This document shows positions 54,896-63,739 of a stretch of 64,000 nt of DNA, piece by piece. The notes below the pieces were generated by a model. It searched no databases and was not told where the DNA came from. It saw only the letters and a list, made by a program, of their open reading frames with translations. How positions within the stretch are numbered: the first letter of the stretch is position 1; every line of letters starts with the position of its first letter. The stretch comes from Loktanella gaetbuli (lineage in GTDB: Bacteria > Pseudomonadota > Alphaproteobacteria > Rhodobacterales > Rhodobacteraceae): assembly GCF_020531945.1 (NCBI RefSeq), contig NZ_JAJATZ010000001.1, forward strand, positions 248,001-312,000, in the 5' to 3' direction. A program made the translations under genes and the position numbers.

Positions 54896-55591
54896 ATGCG
54901 TCATCTCATTGCAGCGCTATCTTGCGCGATTGCGCTGGCTGGCCCGGCTGGTGCCCAACAATCCGGCACAGTGGTCGAACTTTACACCTCGCAGGGGTGT
55001 TCCAGTTGCCCGCCAGCGGATCGTTTGCTGGCCCAGATGGCGGACCGCGACGATGTGATCGCGATTGCGCTGCATGTCGATTATTGGGACTATATCGGCT
55101 GGACCGACGATCTGGCCCGGCCGGAATACACCCAGCGACAACGCGCCTACGCCCAGCGGTGGAACGCCAAGAATGTCTACACCCCCCAGATGGTGATTGC
55201 AGGTGCAGTCGGCGTCGTTGGCAGTGACCCTGGCGCGGTCATGAACGCGATGGCGGTTCATCGCAACACCGCCAGCCCCATTGCGCTGGAGGTTTTGCGC
55301 CGAGGGGACGGTTTACACATTTCCGCACGCGCCATAGGGGACGTTCCGGCGCAGGCGCTGGTGCAGGTCGTCAGTCTGACCCATTCCGTAACGCGCAATA
55401 TCGAACGCGGTGAAAATGCTGGTAAAACAATAGACTATCGCAATGTCGTGACAGGCTGGCAGAACGCCGGCATATGGACGACAGCACAGCCCGCCCGCCT
55501 GTCCGTGCCATTGGATCATGCGGGGCCTGTGGTTGTCATCGTGCAGGACGGGACGTCCGGTCCGATCCTGGGGGCTGTCAAACTGCCCTAG
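54896..55591 (+). CDS. DUF1223 thioredoxin-like exported protein
   Basis: A 231-residue protein with a signal peptide (MRHLIAALSCAIALAGPAGA) and the DUF1223 opening VVELYTSQGCSSCPPADRLLAQ, a C-x2-C redox pair in a thioredoxin-like fold. DYWDYIGWTD and YTPQMVIAG are also conserved. I start at 54896 with AGGAG 7 bases upstream. It is probably a periplasmic thiol protein of unknown partner. The stop shares CTAG with the acyltransferase on the other strand. Confidence 0.9.
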   Translation: MRHLIAALSCAIALAGPAGAQQSGTVVELYTSQGCSSCPPADRLLAQMADRDDVIAIALHVDYWDYIGWTDDLARPEYTQRQRAYAQRWNAKNVYTPQMVIAGAVGVVGSDPGAVMNAMAVHRNTASPIALEVLRRGDGLHISARAIGDVPAQALVQVVSLTHSVTRNIERGENAGKTIDYRNVVTGWQNAGIWTTAQPARLSVPLDHAGPVVVIVQDGTSGPILGAVKLP

Positions 55592-56469
55592 CGGGCCGGT
55601 TTCCAGCGGCGGTGGATCCAGAACCATTGTGCAGGGTGCCGCGCGATACGCTCTTCCAATGCGGCAGTGGCGGTCTGCATCATCTCCAGCGGATCACCAT
55701 GCGGAATGGGGGCATCCACCTCGACCGCGAACGACAGGCCATCGCGTTGCCGGATGCCGAAATAAGGGATCAAGAGCGCGTTGAAACGCAGCGCCATTTC
55801 GGCAGCTGACAATGACGTAAACGCATCCTGTCCCAAAAACGGCGTGGCGGTTCCCTCGCTGACGTGCACATCGAACAAGAGCGTTCCCATGCCACCTGAT
55901 TTGATGTGGCGCGCAAAACCCATCGTTCCGCGACTGCCCTGCGCAAAGACGGGTCCGCCCCAGCTGGTCATGGTTTCGCGGTAGTGCGCATCGACATAGC
56001 CATTCGACATCGGGCGATACAGCCCGCCAATCGTCAGGCCCGATTGGGTCAAGACATGGCGCGGTGCCTCGAAATTTCCGAAATGGCCGGTCACGAAAAT
56101 CACCGGTCGGCCCGTGTCGCGCGCCTCTTGCAGCGCATCCAGTCCGTCACCAGTCGGTGTCGTGCCACGCAGATGGGCACCGAATTCCTGGTAGGAATAG
56201 TTTTCGATCAGCGTGCGCCCGAAATTGTCGCAGACCAGATCGGCAATCTTTTGTCTGTCTTGTGGTGTCAGATCGGGCCGAACCTGCGCCAGATTGGCCA
56301 GCGCCCGTTTGCGATAGCCTGCCAGTGGCCCGAATGTGCCCGCCACAAGCCGTCCCATCAGCGCAACGCGTTTGGTGTACGGCAGCCGCATCAACCCGGC
56401 CAGCACGGCCCGAAGCGCCGTATCCTGAAGTTTCTCGGACATGCTGCCGGTGATTTTTTCGCTCTGCAT
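55588..56469 (-). CDS. Lysophospholipid/lipid A acyltransferase (LpxL/HtrB family)
   Basis: A 293-residue membrane-associated acyltransferase. The catalytic HX4E motif is VTGHFGNFEAPRH, and SNGYVDAHYRETM and the C-terminal WFWIHRRWKP are typical of LpxL/HtrB. It should add a secondary acyl chain to lipid A or a similar lipid. An ATG nine codons in is an alternative start. It is downstream of the FliG-like gene on the same strand with 39 bases between. Confidence 0.88.
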   Translation of the reverse strand: MQSEKITGSMSEKLQDTALRAVLAGLMRLPYTKRVALMGRLVAGTFGPLAGYRKRALANLAQVRPDLTPQDRQKIADLVCDNFGRTLIENYSYQEFGAHLRGTTPTGDGLDALQEARDTGRPVIFVTGHFGNFEAPRHVLTQSGLTIGGLYRPMSNGYVDAHYRETMTSWGGPVFAQGSRGTMGFARHIKSGGMGTLLFDVHVSEGTATPFLGQDAFTSLSAAEMALRFNALLIPYFGIRQRDGLSFAVEVDAPIPHGDPLEMMQTATAALEERIARHPAQWFWIHRRWKPAR

Positions 56470-56508
56470 AGGTCAGCGTTAGCGACACCGCCGCTGTTTG
56501 AAAAGGGG

Positions 56509-57558
56509 TCAGGGTGCCTCGGTCTGGATCAGGCTGATCCGCCCGCTGTCAGCTTGCGCGCGGACAGCTGCACTGACGATGCTCATGGCGGATTCACCCG
56601 CCTGGGCAGAAACCTCGCCCAGATCTTCGATGGTGTCGCGGATCTGGCTGGCCATGCGTTGCGACAGACTATCGAGGATGAAGGTGGCGGTCGTCGCAGC
56701 ATCATTGCCGGTTGCCGTTGCATAGGCCATCGCCGTCGCAAGATCGTCCGGGGCGATATCGCGCAGGCACATCGGCAGGTCCACTGGTCGGACACGTGCG
56801 GGAATATCCTCGAACGTGAAAATGGATTTGCGCACATCCGCGGCAAACCCTTGGTCATCGGCGTCCAACCCGGTCAGCAGCGTTTCGCGCATGGATGGTT
56901 TGGCCGCGTTCAGGATCGCGCCGACCCGTTTGCCTGGCGGGGCAGTGAACGCGGTGTCAGGCGTGGTGCTGTAGTTTGCGATCAGTGCCGCGCCGATCCG
57001 TGCGACAGCCTGCGGGGCGATTGTTTCGGTCTGTTTGATCCCGACCGCGAGGCGACGCGCAAGATCACCCGGCAGTTTTCCCAGCAGTTCTGCCGCGCGC
57101 GGGACAGGCAGTTTCGACATCAGGATCGCGCCGATGTGGATGTTTTCCGCCATCAGAATGCGCTGGATCGTCTCGTTGTCAAGGTTGATCAGCCGGTCCC
57201 ACGGGTCGGCATTGTCTGGCCCCGTGACCCGACCGCGCAGACGTGTCGCGATGTAGGGTGACAGATGGTCTGACAGTGCATCCAGCGCAGCCGCCACGCC
57301 CCCTGGCGCACTCAGACCGATGGCATCCAGCAGATCCGCGAATTCCGCAGCGACGGCATTGACCGTATCGCGGTCGACCAGACGAATGGACGCCAGTTCA
57401 GCGGTCAGATCCTCTTGCAGACGGTCGGGCAGGTCGGCCAACGACAATTTGCTGCCATCGCTGATCAGGAGTTGCACGATGATCGCAGCCTTGCGCCGTC
57501 GGGACAGCGGCAGGATGTGATCGGTCGCGGACTGGGGCAGGTCGGGTTCATGGCGCAT
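56509..57558 (-). CDS. FliG-like flagellar motor switch domain protein (orphan)
   Basis: A 349-residue all-helical protein whose arrangement matches FliG: an N-terminal block RRRKAAIIVQLLISDG, a middle domain with LINLDNETIQRILMAENIHIGA, and a C-terminal domain with the family motif FTFEDIPARVRPVDL and charged helices. It differs strongly from true FliG and no other flagellar gene lies in the window. It could be a divergent second FliG or a repurposed relative. The acyltransferase follows on the same strand. A stem-loop lies in its leader (57583-57614). Confidence 0.75.
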   Translation of the reverse strand: MRHEPDLPQSATDHILPLSRRRKAAIIVQLLISDGSKLSLADLPDRLQEDLTAELASIRLVDRDTVNAVAAEFADLLDAIGLSAPGGVAAALDALSDHLSPYIATRLRGRVTGPDNADPWDRLINLDNETIQRILMAENIHIGAILMSKLPVPRAAELLGKLPGDLARRLAVGIKQTETIAPQAVARIGAALIANYSTTPDTAFTAPPGKRVGAILNAAKPSMRETLLTGLDADDQGFAADVRKSIFTFEDIPARVRPVDLPMCLRDIAPDDLATAMAYATATGNDAATTATFILDSLSQRMASQIRDTIEDLGEVSAQAGESAMSIVSAAVRAQADSGRISLIQTEAP

Positions 57559-57582
57559 GCCATGGTGATATCCCTGCGATCA

Positions 57583-57614
57583 TGAACGGACCCTGAACGC
57601 AGGGGGTCCGTTCA
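57583..57614. other. Perfect 11-base stem-loop between the small peptide and FliG-like genes
   Basis: TGAACGGACCC (57583-57593) and GGGTCCGTTCA (57604-57614) are exact inverse copies with a 10-base loop. On the minus strand no T-run follows, and the structure lies 25 bases before the FliG-like start, so a leader structure or weak terminator is possible. Confidence 0.55.
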
Positions 57615-57624
57615 CAGATTTTGT

Positions 57625-57777
57625 TCAGCTGCTGACGACGGGCACGCAGGTGCCGGTCTCGTGGTCCATCATCGCACCCTCGGGGCAGGACATGGCCGTC
57701 TCGCTGCTGCTGCACCCTGCGGCAAAGGCCGTCGCAGGGGACAAAAGAAACAGCGCAAGGATCGTTCGTGCAATCAT
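57625..57777 (-). CDS. Small exported cysteine-containing peptide
   Basis: A 50-residue product. A signal peptide (MIARTILALFLLSPATAFA) leaves about 30 residues with three cysteines (AGCSSSETAMSCPEGAMMDHETGTCVPVV, written in part here as AGCSSS and CPEGAMMDHETGTC). The Cys spacing resembles small secreted disulfide peptides. GGGAGA stands before the ATG at 57777; the frame is open earlier but unsupported. It lies between purB and the FliG-like gene on the same strand. Role unknown. Confidence 0.7.
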   Translation of the reverse strand: MIARTILALFLLSPATAFAAGCSSSETAMSCPEGAMMDHETGTCVPVVSS

Positions 57778-57850
57778 CGTACTTCTCCCTTTTTGAGGTG
57801 AAGCAATATTAGCACGCGATTGACCCTGCGTCACCTGCGACAGATCGGAG

Positions 57851-59152
57851 CTATCCGAAAACCCGCGCAAAGATCGTGTCGACATGTTTGGTATGATAGC
57901 CAAGGTCGAATTTCTCGCGGATTTCATCCTCGGACAACACGGCCGTCACCTCGGAGTCGGCCAGCAGTTCGGTCTGGAAATCCTTGCCTTCTTCCCACAC
58001 TTTCATGGCGTTGCGCTGCACCAGACGGTAAGCGTCCTCGCGGCTGGTGCCGGCCTGCGTCAGGGCCAGCAACACCCGCTGCGACATCACCAGGCCGCGG
58101 AACTTGTTCATGTTGTCCAGCATGTTCTGCGGATAGATGACCAGTTTCTCGATCAATCCGGCCAGACGGTGCAGGGCGAAATCCAGCGTCACGGTGGTGT
58201 CGGGCCCGATGGCGCGTTCGACCGACGAATGGCTGATGTCGCGCTCGTGCCACAGGGTCACGTTTTCCAGCGCGGGGACCACCGACATGCGCACCAGGCG
58301 GGCCAGACCGGTCAGGTTTTCGGTCAGGACCGGGTTTCGCTTGTGCGGCATGGCAGAGCTGCCTTTTTGTCCCTTGGAAAAGAACTCTTCGGCCTCCAGC
58401 ACCTCGGTGCGCTGCATGTGACGCACCTCGGTAGCGATGTTTTCAATGCTGGATGCGATGACGCCCAGCGTGGCAAAGAACATGGCATGGCGGTCGCGGG
58501 GGATGACCTGAGTGCTGATCGGTTCGGGCGTCAGGCCCATCTGCGCGCAGACGTGTTCCTCGACCGCGGGGTCGATATTGGCGAATGTGCCGACAGCACC
58601 CGAAATCGCACCCGTGGCGATTTCCTCGCGGGCGGCGACCAGGCGGCGGCGGCCACGGTCCATTTCGGCATAGAACCGTGCAAAGGTCAGGCCCATGGTC
58701 GTTGGTTCCGCGTGAATGCCATGGCTGCGCCCGATGCGCACCGTGTCCTTGTGTTCCATCGCGCGGGCTTTCAGCGCGGCCAGAACGCGATCCATCCCGT
58801 CCAGCAGCAGATCGGCAGCGCGGGTCAACTGCACGTTTAACGTCGTGTCCAGCACGTCCGATGACGTCATGCCCTGGTGGACAAAACGCGCGTCCTCGGA
58901 CCCGATGTGTTCGGCCAGATGCGTCAGGAAAGCAATGACATCGTGTTTCGTCACCGCTTCGATTTCGTCGATGCGGGCCACGTCAAATGTCACATCTTTG
59001 GCTTTCCACACCGCGTCGGCATTGGCCTGCGGGATCACGCCCAGCTTGGCCATCGCGTCGCAGGCATGCGCCTCGATTTCGTACCAGATGCGGTATTTCG
59101 TGGCGGGCTCCCAGATGGCGACCATGTCGGGGCGGGAATAACGTGGGATCAT
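57851..59152 (-). CDS. purB: Adenylosuccinate lyase
   Basis: A 433-residue fumarase-superfamily enzyme acting twice in purine synthesis (SAICAR and adenylosuccinate cleavage). The signature KGSSAMPHKRNP holds the mobile-loop serine, and GRSHGIHAEPTTMGLTFA and HQGMTSSDVLDT carry the catalytic His. The start at 59152 (MIPRYSR) is the family N-terminus; the frame is open 240 codons further upstream but overlaps the DUF6314 gene on the other strand. Confidence 0.97.
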   Translation of the reverse strand: MIPRYSRPDMVAIWEPATKYRIWYEIEAHACDAMAKLGVIPQANADAVWKAKDVTFDVARIDEIEAVTKHDVIAFLTHLAEHIGSEDARFVHQGMTSSDVLDTTLNVQLTRAADLLLDGMDRVLAALKARAMEHKDTVRIGRSHGIHAEPTTMGLTFARFYAEMDRGRRRLVAAREEIATGAISGAVGTFANIDPAVEEHVCAQMGLTPEPISTQVIPRDRHAMFFATLGVIASSIENIATEVRHMQRTEVLEAEEFFSKGQKGSSAMPHKRNPVLTENLTGLARLVRMSVVPALENVTLWHERDISHSSVERAIGPDTTVTLDFALHRLAGLIEKLVIYPQNMLDNMNKFRGLVMSQRVLLALTQAGTSREDAYRLVQRNAMKVWEEGKDFQTELLADSEVTAVLSEDEIREKFDLGYHTKHVDTIFARVFG

Positions 59153-59227
59153 TGGGCGGGCCTTTCGGGTTGGCAGCGGGATCGCGCGCGTCATACTGCC
59201 GTCAGGCAGGAATGGAAAGGCACCGGC

Positions 59228-59647
59228 ATGACCCTGGGGCAAGAGGATTTCGCGGGCACATGGCAGATCGCCCGGCAGATCGACGACAGGCATGCGTGCC
59301 AGCGCGGCACATTTGCAGGCCATGCCGTGCTGACACCGGACGGCGCGGGCGGTCTGCGCTATCATGAAACCGGTGTGCTTCGACTGGGGAACGGTCCGGG
59401 TTTTCGGGCCGAGAGGGTCTATCTGTGGACCTTTGGTGCTGACGGGATCGCGGTGCAGTTCAGTGACGGGCGCGATTTTCATGCGTTCACGCCCCAAGGC
59501 ATGGCGGCAGGCACGGACCACCCCTGCGGGTCTGATTATTACCGCGTCACCTATGATTTCACGCGCTGGCCCGCGTGGCAGAGCGTCTGGATCGTTACGG
59601 GCCCGGCCAAGAATTATACCATGACCAGCGCATATCGCCGGGGTTGA
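59228..59647 (+). CDS. DUF6314 family protein
   Basis: A 139-residue protein that looks like a small beta-barrel (lipocalin-like): it opens DFAGTWQIARQIDD, with GTFAGHAVLTPDG, FRAERVYLWTF, FHAFTPQG and a C-terminal ITGP-type strand ending YTMTSAYRRG. These blocks match DUF6314. No signal peptide, so cytoplasmic. It is divergent from purB; GAAAGG lies before the ATG at 59228. Role unknown, perhaps binding a small ligand. Confidence 0.82.
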   Translation: MTLGQEDFAGTWQIARQIDDRHACQRGTFAGHAVLTPDGAGGLRYHETGVLRLGNGPGFRAERVYLWTFGADGIAVQFSDGRDFHAFTPQGMAAGTDHPCGSDYYRVTYDFTRWPAWQSVWIVTGPAKNYTMTSAYRRG

Positions 59648-59714
59648 GCCCTTGCGCCCCCGCAAACGCTGCGTCAAACATGAGTGACCATTTGTTCGAA
59701 CAGGAGTGACGCGC

Positions 59715-60314
59715 ATGGCGCTGACATTGACAGATAAAGTGCTGGGTGAATCCTTTGGCGCGACCGAAGGCACGGCCCTGCGGGTAAAGCAGGTGGCGCT
59801 GGTCATCGCAGGCATCGCGTTCCTTGCGATTGCCGCCAAGATCAAGGTGCCGATGTGGCCCGTTCCGATCACGATGGGAACCTTTGCCGTGCTGACGCTG
59901 GGGGCGGCCTATGGTCCGCGCCTGGGTCTGGTCACGATCATGGGTTACATGATCCTGGGTGCGCTGGGGTTGGACGTTTTTGCAGGCACCGGTGCGGATG
60001 CATCCGGCCTGACCTACATGCTGGGCGGCACAGGCGGCTATCTGGTGGGTTATGTTCTGGCGACCGTGATGCTGGGTTTTGCCGCGCGCGCAGGCTATGA
60101 TCGCAGTGTCAAGGGCATGGTTGCCGCGTTGATCGCAGGCAATGTCGCAATCTACGTTCCGGGTCTGCTGTGGCTTGGCGTGCTGTACGGCTGGGACCAG
60201 CCGATCGTCGCCTGGGGTCTGACACCGTTCTTGGTCGGCGACCTGGTCAAGCTGGTGCTGGCGGCGCTGCTGGTGCCCAGCTTGTGGAAGCTGGTCGCAA
60301 ACGCCCGCGGCTGA
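59715..60314 (+). CDS. bioY: Biotin transporter BioY
   Basis: A 199-residue six-helix S-component of the biotin ECF transporter. Family blocks are KIKVPMWPVPITMGTFAVL, YGPRLGLVTIMGYMILGALGLDVFAG (in part) and TGGYLVGYVLATV. The bioM and bioN partners are not in the window; solitary BioY can transport in other alphaproteobacteria. The ATG at 59715 follows AGGAG by 8 bases. It ends with a strong terminator. Confidence 0.95.
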   Translation: MALTLTDKVLGESFGATEGTALRVKQVALVIAGIAFLAIAAKIKVPMWPVPITMGTFAVLTLGAAYGPRLGLVTIMGYMILGALGLDVFAGTGADASGLTYMLGGTGGYLVGYVLATVMLGFAARAGYDRSVKGMVAALIAGNVAIYVPGLLWLGVLYGWDQPIVAWGLTPFLVGDLVKLVLAALLVPSLWKLVANARG

Positions 60315-60326
60315 CGGCAACCGCAG

Positions 60327-61148
60327 TCAAGTGATGGGGGCGCTGCGTGATCGCAGTGCCCCTTTTTCATGGAAAATGGCAGATTGCCTGGCCCCCGGAA
60401 CCTGTTGCTTGCGATAGACCAGACATGCGCCGCCTTTCTTTTTGGCGGCATAAAGCGCCCAGTCAGCCTCTGCCATGATGCGAATGACAGTCTGATCTGC
60501 CGTCAATCGGGCAGCACCAGCCGACATCCGCAGCACGAGGTCCTGTCCACCCTCGGAAATGTTGAACCGAACCCCCGCGCAGATCACGCTTTCGATGTGG
60601 TCGAGTTGGAAAACCGGGTTTTCCGCCAGAACCAGGATGCCGAATTCATCCCCGCCCAGTCGTGCAACGCAGACGTGGGGACCCTGCAACCGATGCAACT
60701 GTGCGGCAATGGCCAAAAGTGCGCGATCACCCGTCGCATGGCCAAGCGTGTCGTTGATCGACTTGAAGCAATCGCCATCAAGGATCGCAAGGAAGCCGGG
60801 CATGCCTGCGTCGATCGCGGCGGTGGTGGCTGCGATAAAGGCCCGCCGGTTCGGCAGGCTGGTCAATGTGTCCGTATCCGCCAAAGCACGCAGCTTCGCG
60901 CGGCTTTTCTCTGCAACGTGAAAACTGACGACGACCATCGCCACAAAGGGGAATGCCGAAATGGCCGTCAGCATCAGACGCGGCCAGAACGGGTAGGCGA
61001 TTTGTCCGATCAGAAACCATTCTGCGCTGACTGAAAACAGGTGAATGAAGACGGTCATCAGCGTGACCTTCAACATCAGGTCGACCCGCCCCTTTGGCAT
61101 CATCCAACGGGCAATGGAAATCATGACTGAAAGCAGCTTTTGCAACAT
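60327..61148 (-). CDS. Membrane-anchored GGDEF diguanylate cyclase
   Basis: A 273-residue protein with two or three N-terminal membrane helices (VTLMTVFIHLFSVSAEWFLIG and LMLTAISAFPFVAMVVVSF), then a GGDEF domain with TLTSLPNRRAF, DGDCFKSINDTLGH and the intact active site RLGGDEFGIL. It should make cyclic di-GMP. No sensory domain beyond the membrane part. The last residues are coded through the bioY terminator, since its stop lies 13 bases after the bioY stop on the opposite strand. Confidence 0.9.
   Translation of the reverse strand: MLQKLLSVMISIARWMMPKGRVDLMLKVTLMTVFIHLFSVSAEWFLIGQIAYPFWPRLMLTAISAFPFVAMVVVSFHVAEKSRAKLRALADTDTLTSLPNRRAFIAATTAAIDAGMPGFLAILDGDCFKSINDTLGHATGDRALLAIAAQLHRLQGPHVCVARLGGDEFGILVLAENPVFQLDHIESVICAGVRFNISEGGQDLVLRMSAGAARLTADQTVIRIMAEADWALYAAKKKGGACLVYRKQQVPGARQSAIFHEKGALRSRSAPIT
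60337..60367 (+). terminator. Rho-independent terminator of bioY
   Basis: GGGGCGCTGCG (60337-60347) pairs with CGCAGTGCCCC (60352-60362), with one wobble, and five Ts follow. It lies inside the 3' coding end of the diguanylate cyclase gene on the other strand. Confidence 0.9.
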
Positions 61149-61198
61149 GCAAAAGACTTAGAGTGCATTCGTTATCAATAGATTAAAGCAAGCAGGCT

Positions 61199-63670
61199 TT
61201 AGTCGTCATTTTGCTGTGGGACCAGCGTCATGACGCCCAACGCAGCCCCACGCGCGAGCGCCGGGTCCAGCGACATCGGGATGTATTCGCCACGGCGCCA
61301 CAATTCCCCCAGGTTGTCATAGTAGCGCGACAGGAAATGCCCGGACTGGCCAGTGGCCGTCACGAAAACAGAGCTGTCGGGGTCGGCAAAATCGTAGACG
61401 CCCCGGTAGCCTGCGGCATGGACGTTGCGAAACGGATTCGCACCTTCGCCTGCAGTGCGGCCGCGCATCAACGTGTTGTCCCCGCCGGACGTCGATTGGC
61501 GGATATTCACGAACCATTGCAGGACGGGGACGCCGCCCAGCGTCGGATGGTCGTGGGTCGCCTGATGCACATCGCCCCAACGCAGGGTTTCCAGGTTCGT
61601 GCCAAAGGAATCGTCGATCCACTGCAACGCGTCATCCAATGCCAGACGCGCCATGTCCGTACAGGTCTCGACCGGGGCGGACTGGATCACGTCGCACCAG
61701 GCCGATGCGCCGTCCACGTCGCGGAACACCCGTTCGACAAAGACCGGATCGACATGGGTAAATTCGGTCGCCAATGGCCCGAGGTCATCCTGAATAAGGC
61801 GTGTTTGCAGGGCACGCAGCCAGGCGGCATAGATCAAAGGCTCGGGCAGATGTTCGTTCATCTCTCCGTTCCAGTTGGCCAGCAGCGTTAGTGCGATCTG
61901 ACGGCGACGCTCGGGTGTGCCGTCTGCGGCAGCCTCTCCGGTGAACCACAGGTCCGCACCGATCAGCGGCAGCAGGGCGCGCGCGGTGAAACTGACGGTG
62001 TCCAGCTGCGCCTCGATGAAACTGTCGCGCGTGTGGACCTGTCGGCTTTGCATCAGGCGACGCCAGCGGTTGATGCGCTGCGTATCGCCCCAGCGATAGC
62101 TGACATGGTTCGGAAACGGCCGGTCCACCGTCTTGTTGTTGGTATTTCCCAGAATGCCGCCTTCGGGGGCCACGAATTCGGGATTGTCGGCATAGGGCAT
62201 GCGGCCCTGCCAGCGGTTTTCCGGCAAATAGCCATAGGCTGGCAGGCGGCCCCGGCTGATATGCATGGGGTCGCGTCGCGGGATCATGCCGATGGTTTTC
62301 ATGGCGACATCAGTGCGGTCGGCCAGCGTCAGGTTCTGTGCGGGTGCCAGGTAGTCTTCGGCGGCGTCAATCGCGCCTTCGACGGTGCGGGCGCGCATCA
62401 TGGCCATCGCGGCACTGACCGAGGTGTCGCGATCCGACAGGGCCGTCCATGACAGGGCCGCCACATGGCCGGGCGGTGTCACGCTGCCGACGTCGAACAC
62501 ATCTCCGGGCAGGACAGGTCCGTTTTCTGTCCAGCGCAAACGTAGCGTGATCGCGGGCGCGCCTTTGATCCGGATGATGCTGTCGCGCGACCGGAAATCC
62601 GCCCAGCCATCCGGCGTGCGATACTGGTTGGCGTTGTCGGGATTGATCTGTTCGAGGTGGATGTCCTGATCGTCGACATAGGCTGTGGTCACACCCCAAC
62701 CGACATCCGCGCTGCGCCCGGACAGGACCACCGGCAGGCCGGGAATCGTGGCCCCGATCACGTCGCCCGTTTCCAGTTGCAACCGCGTCAGATACCAGAT
62801 CGTCGGCGCGGTCAGTCCCAGGTGCGGGTCGTTCGCCAGGAGTGTCGAACCCGCGGCGGACCGGGTCAGACCGGCGGCCCAGGCGTTGGATGCGCCCGAC
62901 AGCTCGTGTGATTTCAGTGGCGACAGGGGATCATCGTATACCCTGGTGCCGGATGTCGGTTGCGGCAGGTCACCCACCATCGCGCTGTATTCCGGAAGTG
63001 CGGCGACGCCGGACGATGGATCATCGGGCAGAATATCGGACAGGCGTGCGTTCGGCAGCATCAGCGAGGTCCGCGCGCGCAGAACCTCGTAGTCGGCCTG
63101 ACCGGATAATTGCAGCGCCATCAGTTTCAGTACGGCGAGACTGTCGGCAGGCTGCCAGGGCGCGATGGCGTGATTGAATACCCACATTTCGGGCGCGCCG
63201 CGTCCGCGCGCGCCGCTGTTGATCTCGGCCAGCCAGGCATTGACCCCGGCGGCATAGGCATTCAGCGCGTCCATCGTCTGCGCATCCTGCGCCTGCACCG
63301 AGCTGACGGCAAGATTGTACAGATCGAGCCTGCGCAGCAGATTGTCGATGCTGACCGTCCGCTGACCAAAGAGTTCGGACAGACGCCCCTGCGCCGTACG
63401 GCGCAGCATGGTCATCTGCCACAACCGGTCCTGTGCATGGACATATCCCAGCGCATAGAAGGTGTCGGCATCCGTTTCGCCAAAGATATGCGGCACAGCA
63501 GCATTGTCGCGCACGATCTCGACCGGGGCAGAGATACCTGCGACGGCAAAATTGCCCTCGTAGTCAGGTAGGGACCGCGATGCGAAATACCAGATCAGCG
63601 TCACCGCCGCGACGAACAGGACGAACAGACCCGTCGCGATCCGCAGTAGCCACCGAAACATGAACGCCAT
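61199..63670 (-). CDS. Penicillin acylase family protein (N-terminal nucleophile hydrolase)
   Basis: An 823-residue amidase precursor. A membrane or signal segment (WLLRIATGLFVLFVAAVTLIW) is followed by the alpha region (EIVRDNAAVPHIFGETDADTFYALGYVHAQDR in part). The nucleophile is the Ser of GASNAWA, near residue 261, exposed by self-cleavage. NDPHLGL and TTAYVDDQDIHLEQ are conserved oxyanion and calcium parts. Relatives cleave beta-lactams or acyl-homoserine lactones; substrate here is unknown. ATG at 63670 is used; a TTG two codons earlier and an ATG at 63661 are possible. Confidence 0.91.
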   Translation of the reverse strand: MAFMFRWLLRIATGLFVLFVAAVTLIWYFASRSLPDYEGNFAVAGISAPVEIVRDNAAVPHIFGETDADTFYALGYVHAQDRLWQMTMLRRTAQGRLSELFGQRTVSIDNLLRRLDLYNLAVSSVQAQDAQTMDALNAYAAGVNAWLAEINSGARGRGAPEMWVFNHAIAPWQPADSLAVLKLMALQLSGQADYEVLRARTSLMLPNARLSDILPDDPSSGVAALPEYSAMVGDLPQPTSGTRVYDDPLSPLKSHELSGASNAWAAGLTRSAAGSTLLANDPHLGLTAPTIWYLTRLQLETGDVIGATIPGLPVVLSGRSADVGWGVTTAYVDDQDIHLEQINPDNANQYRTPDGWADFRSRDSIIRIKGAPAITLRLRWTENGPVLPGDVFDVGSVTPPGHVAALSWTALSDRDTSVSAAMAMMRARTVEGAIDAAEDYLAPAQNLTLADRTDVAMKTIGMIPRRDPMHISRGRLPAYGYLPENRWQGRMPYADNPEFVAPEGGILGNTNNKTVDRPFPNHVSYRWGDTQRINRWRRLMQSRQVHTRDSFIEAQLDTVSFTARALLPLIGADLWFTGEAAADGTPERRRQIALTLLANWNGEMNEHLPEPLIYAAWLRALQTRLIQDDLGPLATEFTHVDPVFVERVFRDVDGASAWCDVIQSAPVETCTDMARLALDDALQWIDDSFGTNLETLRWGDVHQATHDHPTLGGVPVLQWFVNIRQSTSGGDNTLMRGRTAGEGANPFRNVHAAGYRGVYDFADPDSSVFVTATGQSGHFLSRYYDNLGELWRRGEYIPMSLDPALARGAALGVMTLVPQQNDD

Positions 63671-63739
63671 GTGCAAACCCCCAAGTATGCGCCGATGGCC
63701 GTCTGTCTATCGACTAGGCGGGACCTGCGCCAGCGGGGT

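Noticed and set aside
59153..59872. A 240-codon upstream extension of purB
   Set aside because: It lies antisense to DUF6314 and part of bioY. The family N-terminus and normal length start at 59152.
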